A stretch of 64,000 nucleotides of DNA from Antitrichia curtipendula. Taxonomy: Eukaryota; Streptophyta; Bryopsida; Hypnales; Leucodontaceae. Numbering within the stretch: the stretch's first letter is position 1; every line of letters begins with the position of its first letter. Location of the stretch: NCBI GenBank assembly GCA_951230915.1, contig OX579637.1, positions 29,264,001-29,328,000 of the forward strand. Reading direction: 5' to 3'. The notes under the pieces were generated by a model. It did not search any database, was not told the DNA's origin, and worked only from the letters and a program-made list of their open reading frames with translations. A program made the translations under genes and the position numbers. This document shows, one piece after another, positions 12,101 to 22,100 of this stretch.

Positions 12101-12577
12101 AAGCACAAATATAAGAGGACGGCAGTTCAGACTGAAGATTTCTGGTTCTGTGCAGATCAGAGTGCACGATGTGTCATGGGACCTAAACGTTCCCATGTTC
12201 TTACCCGACCTGAGATCCCCGAAGTCTGGCCTGTTCTTATTGGTACCGATCTTACATGTACCGAAATTATTGAGCTTGAAGAAGCTGGATTTCGCTTGCA
12301 GTCCAGCGTACCAATGTCCCCTCGACGTCTGTTCACCTCATCTAGGATATTTGAGCCTTTACTGTGGACTCATCCTCGACCAGCACATGCTGATAGAATC
12401 CACTCCATTCAAAATGGCCAGCAAGTTCGCCGGAGCAGCAAGGCACCTACCGAAAATCACCGTAATCAGTGGGAGAGTGCAAGGAATGTTACTGCATGTA
12501 TTACTGGGGTAAACTTCCTTCCTTTCCCTGGACTTGGTGCTATTATTACGCTTTTGTCTGGGCCTGAGCCTAACTAG
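9196..12577 (+). CDS. MULE-type (Mutator-like) transposase, intact, two exons
   Basis: Exon 1 is 9196-11,343 and exon 2 is 11,438-12,577. The 94-bp intron (GTATGA...TTTGCAG) splices in phase 0, giving about 1095 residues with no stop or frameshift. Around residues 300-380 a C...C...HxH arrangement (PTCDYRT, SPTCLSVCGS, CIHLGVHSHP) looks like the WRKY/GCM1-type zinc finger of MULE transposases. An RNase-H-like core follows: candidate first Asp in MFDHVK (~536), second Asp in GFMCDSAQAN (~602), then a CLSHW Cys/His motif. Residues ~110-155 hold VKMES and VKRE (sumoylation-type) and LIELSSDSEGE (SUMO-interaction type). The C-terminal exon is Lys/Arg-rich. It is the only undamaged large gene here, so this insertion is probably younger than its neighbours. 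The exact C-terminus is less certain; another intron could begin near 12,509. Confidence 0.72.
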
Positions 12578-13029
12578 AAGATTTACAACATCACACTTTG
12601 TAATTTCCCATCTTGTACTTGTCCCCATTATGGAAGCATGAACGGGACTTCCATTGGAAAGCGCGGCATGTATATAAACTGCAAACACCTCTACTACATC
12701 TTTCGTTACTTCTGCAAACTGGATTATAAAACAAACACATTCATCCATGCCCCTACCCTCAGCTTGGATGAAGTTAAACAAATACTTATTGTTGCTGGAA
12801 TCATCAAGACGTGTGAGTGAGCAAGTTAGGCGATAAATATTAGCATGGTATGAAATAGATATATAGTATCAATATATTATCTTCAGAATCTCTAAACTCC
12901 AGTAGCCTAATATTATATTTCTAGCCCTCTATGTATTCCTTGCAACAATAAATTAATATTTATTATGTAATGATGATCTACATCCTATGATATTTTCACT
13001 GCATTTGTCTCTTTCTCATCTTTAAAACA
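12578..13029. other. Non-coding 3' flank of the MULE gene
   Basis: AT-rich with no gene. Several AATAAA-like sites (for example near 12,949) could serve polyadenylation. Confidence 0.5.
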
Positions 13030-13557
13030 TTAGATGTTTTTTGAGGCCTATGGAAGACTGCAAGTTTCTAATTTCCAAACAGCAGAAAACGCTAGCCGTT
13101 AGCGGCTGACTAATAATAATAATTAAAAATGAAATAAAATTTAAAATTTTAAAATTTTAAAAACTAAAAAGAAAGAAAAAAAAAAGAGCAAATTGCAAGA
13201 CCTGAATTGCTCGAGTCAACTTAATTAGCTCATTATAATAAAAACTTCAAAATAGACAAAAAAATAAATTTAAAAAAAATTATGAAATTACAAAAATTTG
13301 GAAGCTGAAGTAGTACAAAGATTGCCACATCAGCTATATTAATTAATTATTTTAAAATTATTTATTATTATTTTTCTATTATTATTATATTATTTTAATA
13401 ATTTAATTTAATTTTAATTTTTTCTATTATTTTTTATTTTAAAGTTTTTTTTGTTTTTTTATTTTAATAACTAAAAAAATTTGGCCAAGACTGTGCTAGT
13501 TAATAGCTTAGACAACCTCCTTCAAATAGGTCTTAGGAGGCCTCAAAAAACATCTAA
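13030..13557. mobile_element. 528-bp non-autonomous inverted-repeat element
   Basis: A perfect 20-bp terminal inverted repeat, TTAGATGTTTTTTGAGGCCT at 13,030-13,049, is matched by its reverse complement at 13,538-13,557. The interior is very AT-rich, has no coding potential and contains GCCGTTAGCGGC near 13,092. The size, perfect TIRs and AT-rich core fit a MITE. Flanks show no clear target-site duplication, so the family is unassigned. Confidence 0.65.
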
Positions 13558-13882
13558 CGATTGCCTTAAAGTATTTATACTATCACTTCATTCAATCCAC
13601 TTTGGAAAGACCTTCAAGAATATGATATAAATTTCAGATGATGCAAAAGCATCATCTGACAAGGCTTGTGAATCTAAAACACACGGTCATGGGTCTCGTG
13701 GTAATAGGTCCTATTAAAAGTAAAAGTAATAATTTTTGTTGAAAAAATATCAATCTTTTAACTTTTTAACCAAAAATATTTAGAAATTACATCATTTTTA
13801 ATTTTCTAGGCTCTGGGCTCACACAATCCCCGCTCACTGCTCTTAGGCTCATGCTCACACGCTCACATCCTAGCGTCGTTGA
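13558..13882. other. Non-coding spacer between the 528-bp element and satellite B
   Basis: No gene seen. It contains a short inverted GATGATGC/GCATCATC pair near 13,637-13,657 and a CTCACACAATCCC...GCTCACATCC stretch. Confidence 0.5.
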
Positions 13883-13908
13883 GTCCAAAAGTGGTTAAAT
13901 ATGGCATA
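13883..13908 (+). repeat. 26-bp direct copy of the 6741-6766 terminus
   Basis: GTCCAAAAGTGGTTAAATAT followed by GGCATA is identical at 6741-6766 and 13,883-13,908 and diverges on both sides. The right copy ends exactly where satellite B begins. Confidence 0.85.
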
Positions 13909-15999
13909 CGTTTCTAATGTTTGAAAATTCAAATGCCAAAGAGGTCTAAAAAAAGAGGGAGAAGTTGGAAATGTCAATGACAACAGAAATTAATGAATTT
14001 ATGCAACTGAACACTCTTAAGGTTTCATTATAAAACCCCATGCATTTCCATTACTAACTAATCACGGTGCAGGTAAATGCATCGTGGTCTCTTCGGAAAC
14101 CCTCAACTCCAATGTTTGACAATTCAAATGCCAAAGAGTCCTAAAAAAAGAGAGAGAAGCTAGAAATGCCAATGACACCTGAAACTCATGAACATACGCA
14201 ATTGGAGACTCTTAGATTTTCACTATAAAATCCCATGCATTTCTAGTACTAATTAAGTACGGTGCACTTGAGTGAGTCGTGTTCTCCATGGAAACCCACG
14301 TGTCCAGTGTTTGACAACTCAAATGCCAAAGAGGCCTAAAAAAAGTGGGAGAAGCTGGAAATGTCAATGACACTTGAAAGTCATGAACATAAGCAAATGG
14401 AGACTTTTAGATTTGCACTATAAAGCCCCATGCATTCACAGTGTTAACTAAGCACGATGCACTTGAGTGAGTCGTATTCTTCTTGGAAACCCACGTCTTT
14501 AATGTTGAACAATACAAATGCCGAAGAGGCCCAAGAAAAGAGGGAGAAGTTGGAAATGTGAAGGAAACATGAAATTAATGAATTTATGCAAGTAAAGGCT
14601 CTTAAGGTTTCATTATAAAACCCCATGCATTCAAAGTCCTAACTATTCACAGTACAAGTAAGTGCATTGTGGTCTCCTCAAAAACCCACAATTCCAATGT
14701 TTGACAATTCAAATGCCAAAGAGGCCTAAAAAAAGAGGGAGAAGTTGGAAATGTCAATTACACCTGAAATACATGAACATATGCAATTGGAGACTCTTAG
14801 ATTTTCACTATAAAGCCTCATGCATTCTTAGTATTAACTAAGCATGGTGCAATTGAGTGAGTCATGTTCTCCTTGGAAACCCATGTCTCTAATGTTTGAC
14901 AATTCAAATGCCAAAGAGGCCCAAGAAAAAAGGGAGAAGTTGAAAATGTGAAGGAAACTTGAAATTAATGAATTTATGCAATTGAAGACTTTTAAGGTTT
15001 CATTATAAAATCCCATGCATTCACGGTTCTAATTAATCACAGTCCACTTGAGTGAATCGTGGTTTGATTGGAAACTCACATCTTTAATGTTTGACAATTC
15101 AAATGCCAAAGAGGCCTAAAAAAAGAGGGAGAAGCTAGAAATGTCAATGACACCTGAAGTTTATGAACATATGCAATTGGAGACGCTTAGATTTGCACTA
15201 TAATGCCCCATGCATTCTCAGTTTTAACTAAGCACGGTGCACATGAATGAGTCGTGTTCTCCTTGGAAACCCACGTCTCTAATGTTTGACAATTCAAATG
15301 CTAAAGAGGCCCAAGAAAAGAGGGAGAAGTTGGATATGTGAAGGAACATGAAATTAATGAATTTATGCAATTGAAGACTTTTAGATTTTCATTATAAAAC
15401 CCCATGCATTGACAGTATGAACTAATCAAGGTGCACTTCAGAGAATCATGGTCTCCTCGGAAACCCACAATTCCAATGTTTGACAACTCAAATGCCAAAG
15501 AGGCCTAAAAAAGAGGGAGAAGTTGAAAATGTCAATGACACCTGAAATTCATGAAGATATGCAAGTCGAGACTCTTAGATTTTCACTATAAAGGTCCATG
15601 CATTCACAATATTAACTAATCACGGTGCACTTCAGTGAATCGTGGTCTGTTTGGAAATTCACGCCTTTTATGTTTGACAACTCAAATGCCAAAGAGGCCT
15701 AAAAAAAGAGGGAGAAGTTGGAAATGTCAATTACACCTGAAATTCATGAACATATGCAATTGGAGACTCTTAGATTTTCACTATAAAGCCCCATGCATTC
15801 ATAGTATTAATTAAGCACGGTGCACTTCAATGAGTCTTGTTCTCCTTGAAATCCCACGTCTCCAATGTTTGACAACTCAAATGCCAAAGAAGCCTAAGAA
15901 AAGAGGAAGAAGCTGGAAATGCCAATGACACCTGAAATTCATGAACATATGCAATTGGAGACTCTTAGATTTTCACTATAAAGCCCCATGCATTCACAG
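13909..15999. repeat. Satellite B array, part 1 (about 195-bp monomer)
   Basis: About 10.7 head-to-tail copies; the anchor AATGTTTGACAATTCAAATG recurs every 193-197 bp (near 14,109, 14,502, 14,698, 14,894, 15,090, 15,284, 15,477, 15,672, 15,866). Other conserved blocks are CCAAAGAGGCCTAAAAAAAG, CCCCATGCATTCACAGTATT and CACGGTGCACTTGAGTGA. The array is cut within a monomer at CATTCACAG (15,999), and the same register continues at 37,133. Confidence 0.93.
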
Positions 16000-16026
16000 A
16001 AGGCCATATTCATTAAAATAAGACTA
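16000..16026 (+). repeat. Left terminal inverted repeat of the giant element
   Basis: AAGGCCATATTCATTAAAAT then AAGACTA, preceded by the duplicated ACAG at 15,996-15,999. Confidence 0.82.
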
Positions 16027-16517
16027 ACTGGTCAATATGAGAACCTAAGTCCCTCTTTTCAAAGATAAGTTGTTGGAGGCAAAGATAAATATGGATAGCC
16101 TTACCAACAGTTAATGAGGAAATTGCTATTTTAAAATGGTCATGAAGATAAATTTTTATTCCATTTTAGAATTGCTTAGAGCAATCACAAACTCAAACAA
16201 TGCAAAATGGAAATCCACATAGGTGGTAAGTATGTAACATTTACAACAACTGAAGTGGTCAATTTACGTTGAAGAACATGAATCTACTTGAGATGCCATC
16301 TACATATGAACCATTTAACTCGTTTATATATACCGTAATGCCTAGGAAATGAAATCATTCCCGTAATTCTAATGATTGAATGTAATAGTGTAAAATTATG
16401 AAGGCCATGTGCACATGAAGCCTTTGCCTTTTCTAAAATATGTATATGAATGAATATTCTATTAATAGTAAAGGATGCTATACAAAATTCATTGCATTCC
16501 AAAAGGAAACTAATCCA
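16027..16517. other. Subterminal non-coding DNA of the giant element
   Basis: AT-rich, no gene seen. It presumably holds the 3' region of the minus-strand gene that ends at 16,518. Confidence 0.5.
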
Positions 16518-17462
16518 CTAGCCATCATTTTTGGTGGAAGAACAATTTTTTGCTGCCTCATTGGCTGCCTCTACTGCTTTCAACTTGCTCAACCCTTTAA
16601 GGATATCCTCGCGTCGAGAAGGCCTTGGATCTTTACTCGCAGAAAGGACACGGCCAAACATGCCCATCAACATTAGTTCCTTCACTTCTCTTCGTCGCTT
16701 GCGTTCACTTCCGGCTCTGCTATCATTAGAAAGAGATCTGCAACTTTGACAAGGCGGCCTTGGAAATGGTCTATTGGTAGTACTTATGTACGGATCAGCA
16801 GTTGTTGTTGATTGTGTGTAATTTGACCCTTGAAAGTTTTGAAGAGTTGTTCGGTGGAATATAGGTACTCCAGAAGGCGAAGATCCACCTCCCACGGATT
16901 TCAAAGGAATGGAGCCAATAATCTCTGCAATGCGCGGGACTTGACTTGCATTGCATGCACCTAATGGGACCTTCCTCTTGCAACCTCCTCATGTTGAATC
17001 TGTATTGTAATCATTACCCTGTAGAGGGTGATATGCAACCGCTACAAGTGACTTTTGTCCATCCTCAAGGCGAGGATCCACCGCCTGGTGTTCTTCATCT
17101 ACATATAGTTTCCTGTGCGGGGTGTTTGAAGTCCGTAGCGTTGGCAATTGCGAGCGTAATCGACTAGAAATGAAGTCACTCTTATTCACAGGTGAGGGCA
17201 AGCAAATCGGGGTCCTCAATGATCCTCTACTCGGTGGGTTGTCGACCACGCCTTCCTCCACATTCCCCTTCAAGAAGTTGATGGCTGCGGAAGCCGCGTC
17301 GGTTGTAGAGCTGAGAAGAGAAGGCCTAGGATAAGAGAACGGCAAGAAGCTCCCTCCAGCCGACTCGGATTTCCTAGACATGGGTGCATCTGATCCAGAC
17401 AACAAGCTCCTAGTGGTGAGCGGTTGTCTCTGCTGCAACAGGTGCATTACGGACCCTCCGAC
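16518..17462 (-). pseudogene. Unrecognised cargo gene, last exon, one in-frame stop
   Basis: An exon starts at 17,462 after a TTCTTCAG acceptor and runs in one frame to a TAG at 16,518, about 314 codons. It is broken only by a TGA near 17,000 (NTDST*GGCKRK, probably from CGA). The protein is Ser/Pro/Arg-rich and looks low-complexity to disordered. Its C-terminal part has a CQSC pair, a basic ERKRRREVKEL stretch and a helical KGLSKLKAVEAANEAAKNC segment. I recognise no domain. It is the cargo gene nearest the left end and lies downstream of the FCP1-like gene on the same strand. It could be a further exon of that gene or of a polycistron-like series, because an intron could join them. Confidence 0.5.
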
Positions 17463-17772
17463 CTGAAGAAAATGGAGAGTACATAACCCTTACACAATTT
17501 ATCCTTGGTCCAAAGATAACAAACTACTTGCATAGTTAATATCTTCAATTCATTGATAAGACAAAGCCTCCACAACTATTCTCCAACCAAAAACAACAAG
17601 ATCTCAAAGACCAGAACTTATCCTTGACCCAAAGATAACTCAACATAGACAAAACATAGAATCAAAATGAAACTTCAAAATTTTACTAATACACATGAAT
17701 GAAATTTACATAATAATTTGTATTCACAATATGTACAACGCTTTCTACGATCGACGAGTATATGCAGAAGTA
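17463..17772. other. Intron or intergenic spacer with two 21-bp palindromes
   Basis: Contains copies of the 21-bp palindrome at 17,499-17,519 and 17,618-17,638 (TTATCCTTG-GTC/ACC-CAAAGATAA). No coding signal. Confidence 0.6.
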
Positions 17773-18617
17773 CTATTTCTTCCTATGTCTCTCCGGCTCA
17801 ATCACTAGTTTCATCCCCGGCAAGACGAAACGGGATCCAAAATTATTGGCGGACTCCTTCATGGTGCCTAACACTCCATACGCAAGATGGGACTTAGGAG
17901 ACAAGGGGGGCACGCCAATGCGGTTTGCATCAACGAACTCGCGCAAGCAACCAAGTGGACATTCTTCATGAAGTCGCCTCAACCACGGAACCAAACTGCC
18001 CAACAATACATTGTCCCCACGCCTCTCATGATCCCAACTCTAAAGGAATATCGCATTCCCATTCTCATTGAGGATGCTCTTTTGCGGAGAGTCGTCAATG
18101 AAAAGAGTGTTGTCCTTGTTAAAGGACATTGGATCATCCGGGTCTAAGAACAATTGCTCTTCAAGCACTTTGAGAAGCAGGTACTTCCAAGGGCTCCCAA
18201 TCTGTTTAACGTATTGCCCCTTGGACACTTCTATCGTCTTGCACTGTTCTTGGCCTAGGATATCGAAAGGTGCCTTGTTGTTTTGGAACAAGAAACCAGC
18301 GACAGGTTCCACAGTCTTCTTCAACATGGAGCTCCAGACTACAATGCGATTCGTGATCCTAGAAAGCTCGTCTAAGAATTCCCTCATGTTGGGACGAACG
18401 AAGACGGCCTTGGGCTCAATGATAGTGGGGATTCGGTCGGAAAATATATTCTCGTGCACTATGTGATACCGTTGTTTCAAAAATGGCCTTTGAAACAAGC
18501 ACTCACACAGTACTCCGTTCAAATCAAATACGACGTTCAACCACTTCTGCCGCGGTTGAGGAACTAGCATGGACACACTCCGTGGCACTCTCTCTCTCTC
18601 CGCTTCCTTGCTACTTC
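17773..18617 (-). pseudogene. FCP1/NIF-type (HAD) phosphatase-like protein, decayed
   Basis: An exon begins at 18,617 after a TTTGATCAG acceptor. The frame gives about 280 codons interrupted once by TAG at 18,040-18,042 (NAIFL*SWDHE), then continues to a stop at 17,773. HAD motif I is FDLNGVLC: the nucleophile Asp is kept, but the second Asp of DxDx(T/V) is Asn, as in DLNG-type plant relatives. Motif II is VVWSSM. A Lys in the IGSPWKYLLLK region may supply motif III. Motif IV is LFIDDSPQKS. FCP1-type enzymes dephosphorylate phospho-Ser/Thr, for example on the RNA polymerase II tail; whether this form was catalytic is doubtful given the Asn. It lies on the same strand as, and downstream of, the ParB-like gene. 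Confidence 0.75.
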
Positions 18618-19106
18618 CTGATCAAACAAAACAAAAAAGATATATAGTTACCTGTTGAAATGCGGAATCAGGTGACTCATAAAACGGCGAACAGTACTAA
18701 ACCCCACTAAGTGACTGCAGAACCCCTCCAGTAAGAGGTAGTTTGAGTGGCAACGATCGAATCACACTCATATTTTTTTTGCGCTGAGCACAACCATGGT
18801 CAAAATGAATCCATTAGACACGAAATTCACCGAAAGAAGAGTGCCTCGTATATTTATTTCTCAAGTAATTAAGATACATCCGGTCTACCGGTTTTGATGA
18901 GTTACTATCCAATTTGGTTACAGTATTCATCACACTTCGCTCGAGTATGTTCACTATTCTACAAGACGAAGTTACAGAGAGCAGTTTATCGACGCCAAAC
19001 AATCAGAGACTGCCCATTCCCTCCTGTCAATCAGAATGAATCAACATAAGAGATCCCTCATGAGAAACCCACAAGACGAACATCCATTACATTCCAATGG
19101 ACAGAC
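18618..19106. other. Spacer or intron upstream of the FCP1-like exon
   Basis: No supported gene. A minus-strand open stretch at 18,814-19,002 (62 codons) has no recognisable feature. Upstream exons of the FCP1-like gene could lie here but are not visible. Confidence 0.4.
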
Positions 19107-22100
19107 TCATGAATAATTGTAGGGATCTGAAGATGCTGGAGACTGTACCTGACCGAGATCCATGATGGCCGTTTCTTCGTCCATGTAACCCCCGTAGTCC
19201 AAGCTCTCTTCTTCGTCAGGCAGATTCTCAAATTCAACCACCATATTGTGGTTTGGAGAGGCAATGGCAAGCGGTACCGGATCCGCAAGAATCTCACCTT
19301 CCTCTTGCGTCTCCGGCACTGACTCCTCTTGGAGTTTGATATCAACGAGCCGACTTAAGTTATCCTCGCATCAAAGATAACTCGATTCAGCTTCACATCT
19401 TGTTGGTCCGGTTGTAGAGGACGGGATCTCGTCATGCCCCTGTTCCTCCTGTCAAACATCCGGCAGTGCCGGCTCAGCAGGCGTATGTCTAATATTGTCC
19501 TCATCCAAGGTAGGATGAGAGACAACATTATCTGCGACGCGAAGATCCTTAGGGGTATCGGCCGAGGTTGTTTGCCAAACATGGTCCCAAGGTGAAGCCG
19601 CATTATCTTCACCTTGAGGATAATGCTGGGTGTTGGCGGAAGTAGACTTCTGAACGGAGCCTTGTGGAGATCCGGAACTCATCTGTTGAATGGAGCAAGA
19701 GACTGACGGATCCTGCGTCATTGTCTTGAGAGAGTCATTCTCTTTCTTGAGTTTCTCTAGTTCCGCCTTCAGCATGTCCTTCTCCAACTGCTGCTTTGCC
19801 CATCTGGCTTCTTCTTCTACCTGCTTTAGGGCCTTCCTCTCCGCACGCTCCTTCCAGAAGTCCTTGTTCTCTTGTTTCACCGGAAGCAGAACTGCTTGAC
19901 CCTGAACTGGATGCACAACGGACTCCGCAGCAGGCTTAGGTCGCAGCTCCAAAGCTGATTCCACTTCGTTGTTGGCAGTCGATGGCCCCCCTGAGTCAAC
20001 CTCCGCATCGCCGTAGTCAATGTCATTCAGATCCGAGTAGGACTCCTCGAGTTCACTTAGATCATATATGGTTACTAACCCCTCAATGGGCATCTTGCCC
20101 TTCTTTCTGTTCTTCTTCTCTGTCGCTACCATCAGCGCCACCTGCTCCGTGCCCTCTGCCTCTTCCTCAACTCCTAGCGGGGTCGATTCGGGCAACCGAT
20201 TCATTACCTAGACACTGGTTATAATAACCTCCAGGTCGTCGCCGCCGACCATATCGGTGTTCGTCCCGAACTCATTTATCCCGAGTTCCAAGGCACCACC
20301 GTGACCACCTAAGTTGGCTTCCCTCTCTGCAATTTCGATGGGATCCACTAAGGATGGCATGGACTCGGAATCTAGTTCCGGAGTTGATAGGTTGCTTGGA
20401 CGTTCATAACCTGGGAGGTATGGCGAGTTCTCATGGCAGAAGTCGTTGATGTCCAAGGAACTGCCATACTTTGCCATGTTCCGATGTTTCTCGGATATAT
20501 GCCTCTTGGTAATCCCATAATAGAAGAGGCCATACATCTGCAAGACGAACACGACAAGTTAGTACCCAATTCACACCCTAAACTGCAGAGACAAACTCCA
20601 GCACAGTTATCCTCGTGTCGAAGATAAATGTTCAGCAGTCTATGAACAAGATTTGATATATGAAAACAACTACGACATCCGCATTGATATTGAAGTCCTA
20701 TTCCACAACCATTGCTAACTAATGATCATGGATGGTTATCCTCGGGCCGAAGATAACCATTGAACTCAGGGTGTTATCTTCGGCTCGAAGATAATGGGTG
20801 GCAGAAGCTACAATATTACCTTTGTGGCAATCATGAACTTCGACCCCGTGTAGATGCCGATGACGTTCTCTCCCTTCACACAAAAGCTCTGGAGAATGTC
20901 AATGTAGAACTCCATCCTCAGCTTGATGGCGTGGATCCTATACTTGGCCTCCATGTTCTTCTGGAATTCAGTGTAGTACGGAATTTTGCCTATGGAGTAG
21001 ACCCTCTTCACTGCATCCACATTTTTGGGCTCGTTGTCTGTCACTTTCCTCACACGAATACAAACTTCACCACGGAAGGCGTGGCTCATGTCGTGGTGTT
21101 GTCCAACCTCTCAGCTTTGTTGGGCTGGTACGTGAATACCTTGATTTTGTAGTCCTTGAGCTGCAAAGCTGCAAATTTCTTGATTGCCTCCAAGTCGTAT
21201 TGACTTCCCACGATCCATAACCACGCGTCCGGGATAGTAATTCCAGGCTTCAAATGAGCAGCCAAGTAACTGAGCAGTGGAGAACACAAAGGACCATCAG
21301 TGGATCTGGCAGTTGGTCGGGGCAGGATTCAGAAGTCTATGACAGCCAACTGAAGTTTTCTACTGGCATAAGGCCATTGGTGGCTCGTCACAAGAGCCTG
21401 CGGGTAGCACTGGTGGCCCCGGATGTACACATTGCCCCCCTTCTCTATGATTTCCTTCTTCAGCTTCAAGAATCTCTTGAAGATGGGATAGACCACGGAC
21501 AGTTTCGGGTGGTCTTTAAAGTCTACGGCCGTCTTCTTTTTTGCTTCGTTTGTTAGTCGCTTCACAAAAAAGAAATTGGGCGGCGCAATCAGAAGAAAAT
21601 CCCATGAGGCGGAAGTGAACTTGTTCGTGCGCTTCCATCTTCTCTATACCTCATCGATCACTTCTCCCTGTGAGTCCTTGAACTTCAAGGACTTGTCGAT
21701 GGCCATGAACTCCTCCATGACGATTTTCTTGCGCTTCCTATGCTCCACCCAGTGCTCAGCCTTATAGTTGTCCACGCACAAGATCCTTGCAGCAACCACG
21801 GAGACTTTCAGGTAATCACGGGTGCAACCATCAGTTCTTCCAAGCAAATGGTGGACATATTCCTTGAGGTCCTTGTCCGTGAAATGCCCCATGTGTTTGA
21901 AGAACTCTCTCTTCAGCGAGAAGTTCTTGGGGTTGAAGTTCTTTGTGGCCTTGTTGTATTCAGTGCACGTCACCGGATCCACCAGTTCTCCGTCAGTGTG
22001 TTTCTGGAGAAACTCCTCCCACAACTGGTATGTCTCGTCTGCCAACGTAATAATTCTAATTTCATTCTTCACATCCGACGCGAGTTTCACCTTGGCACCT

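Noticed and set aside
13030..13557. CACTA or PIF/Harbinger assignment for the 528-bp element
   Set aside because: Ends do not begin CACTA, and a TWA or other direct duplication is not present at both flanks.
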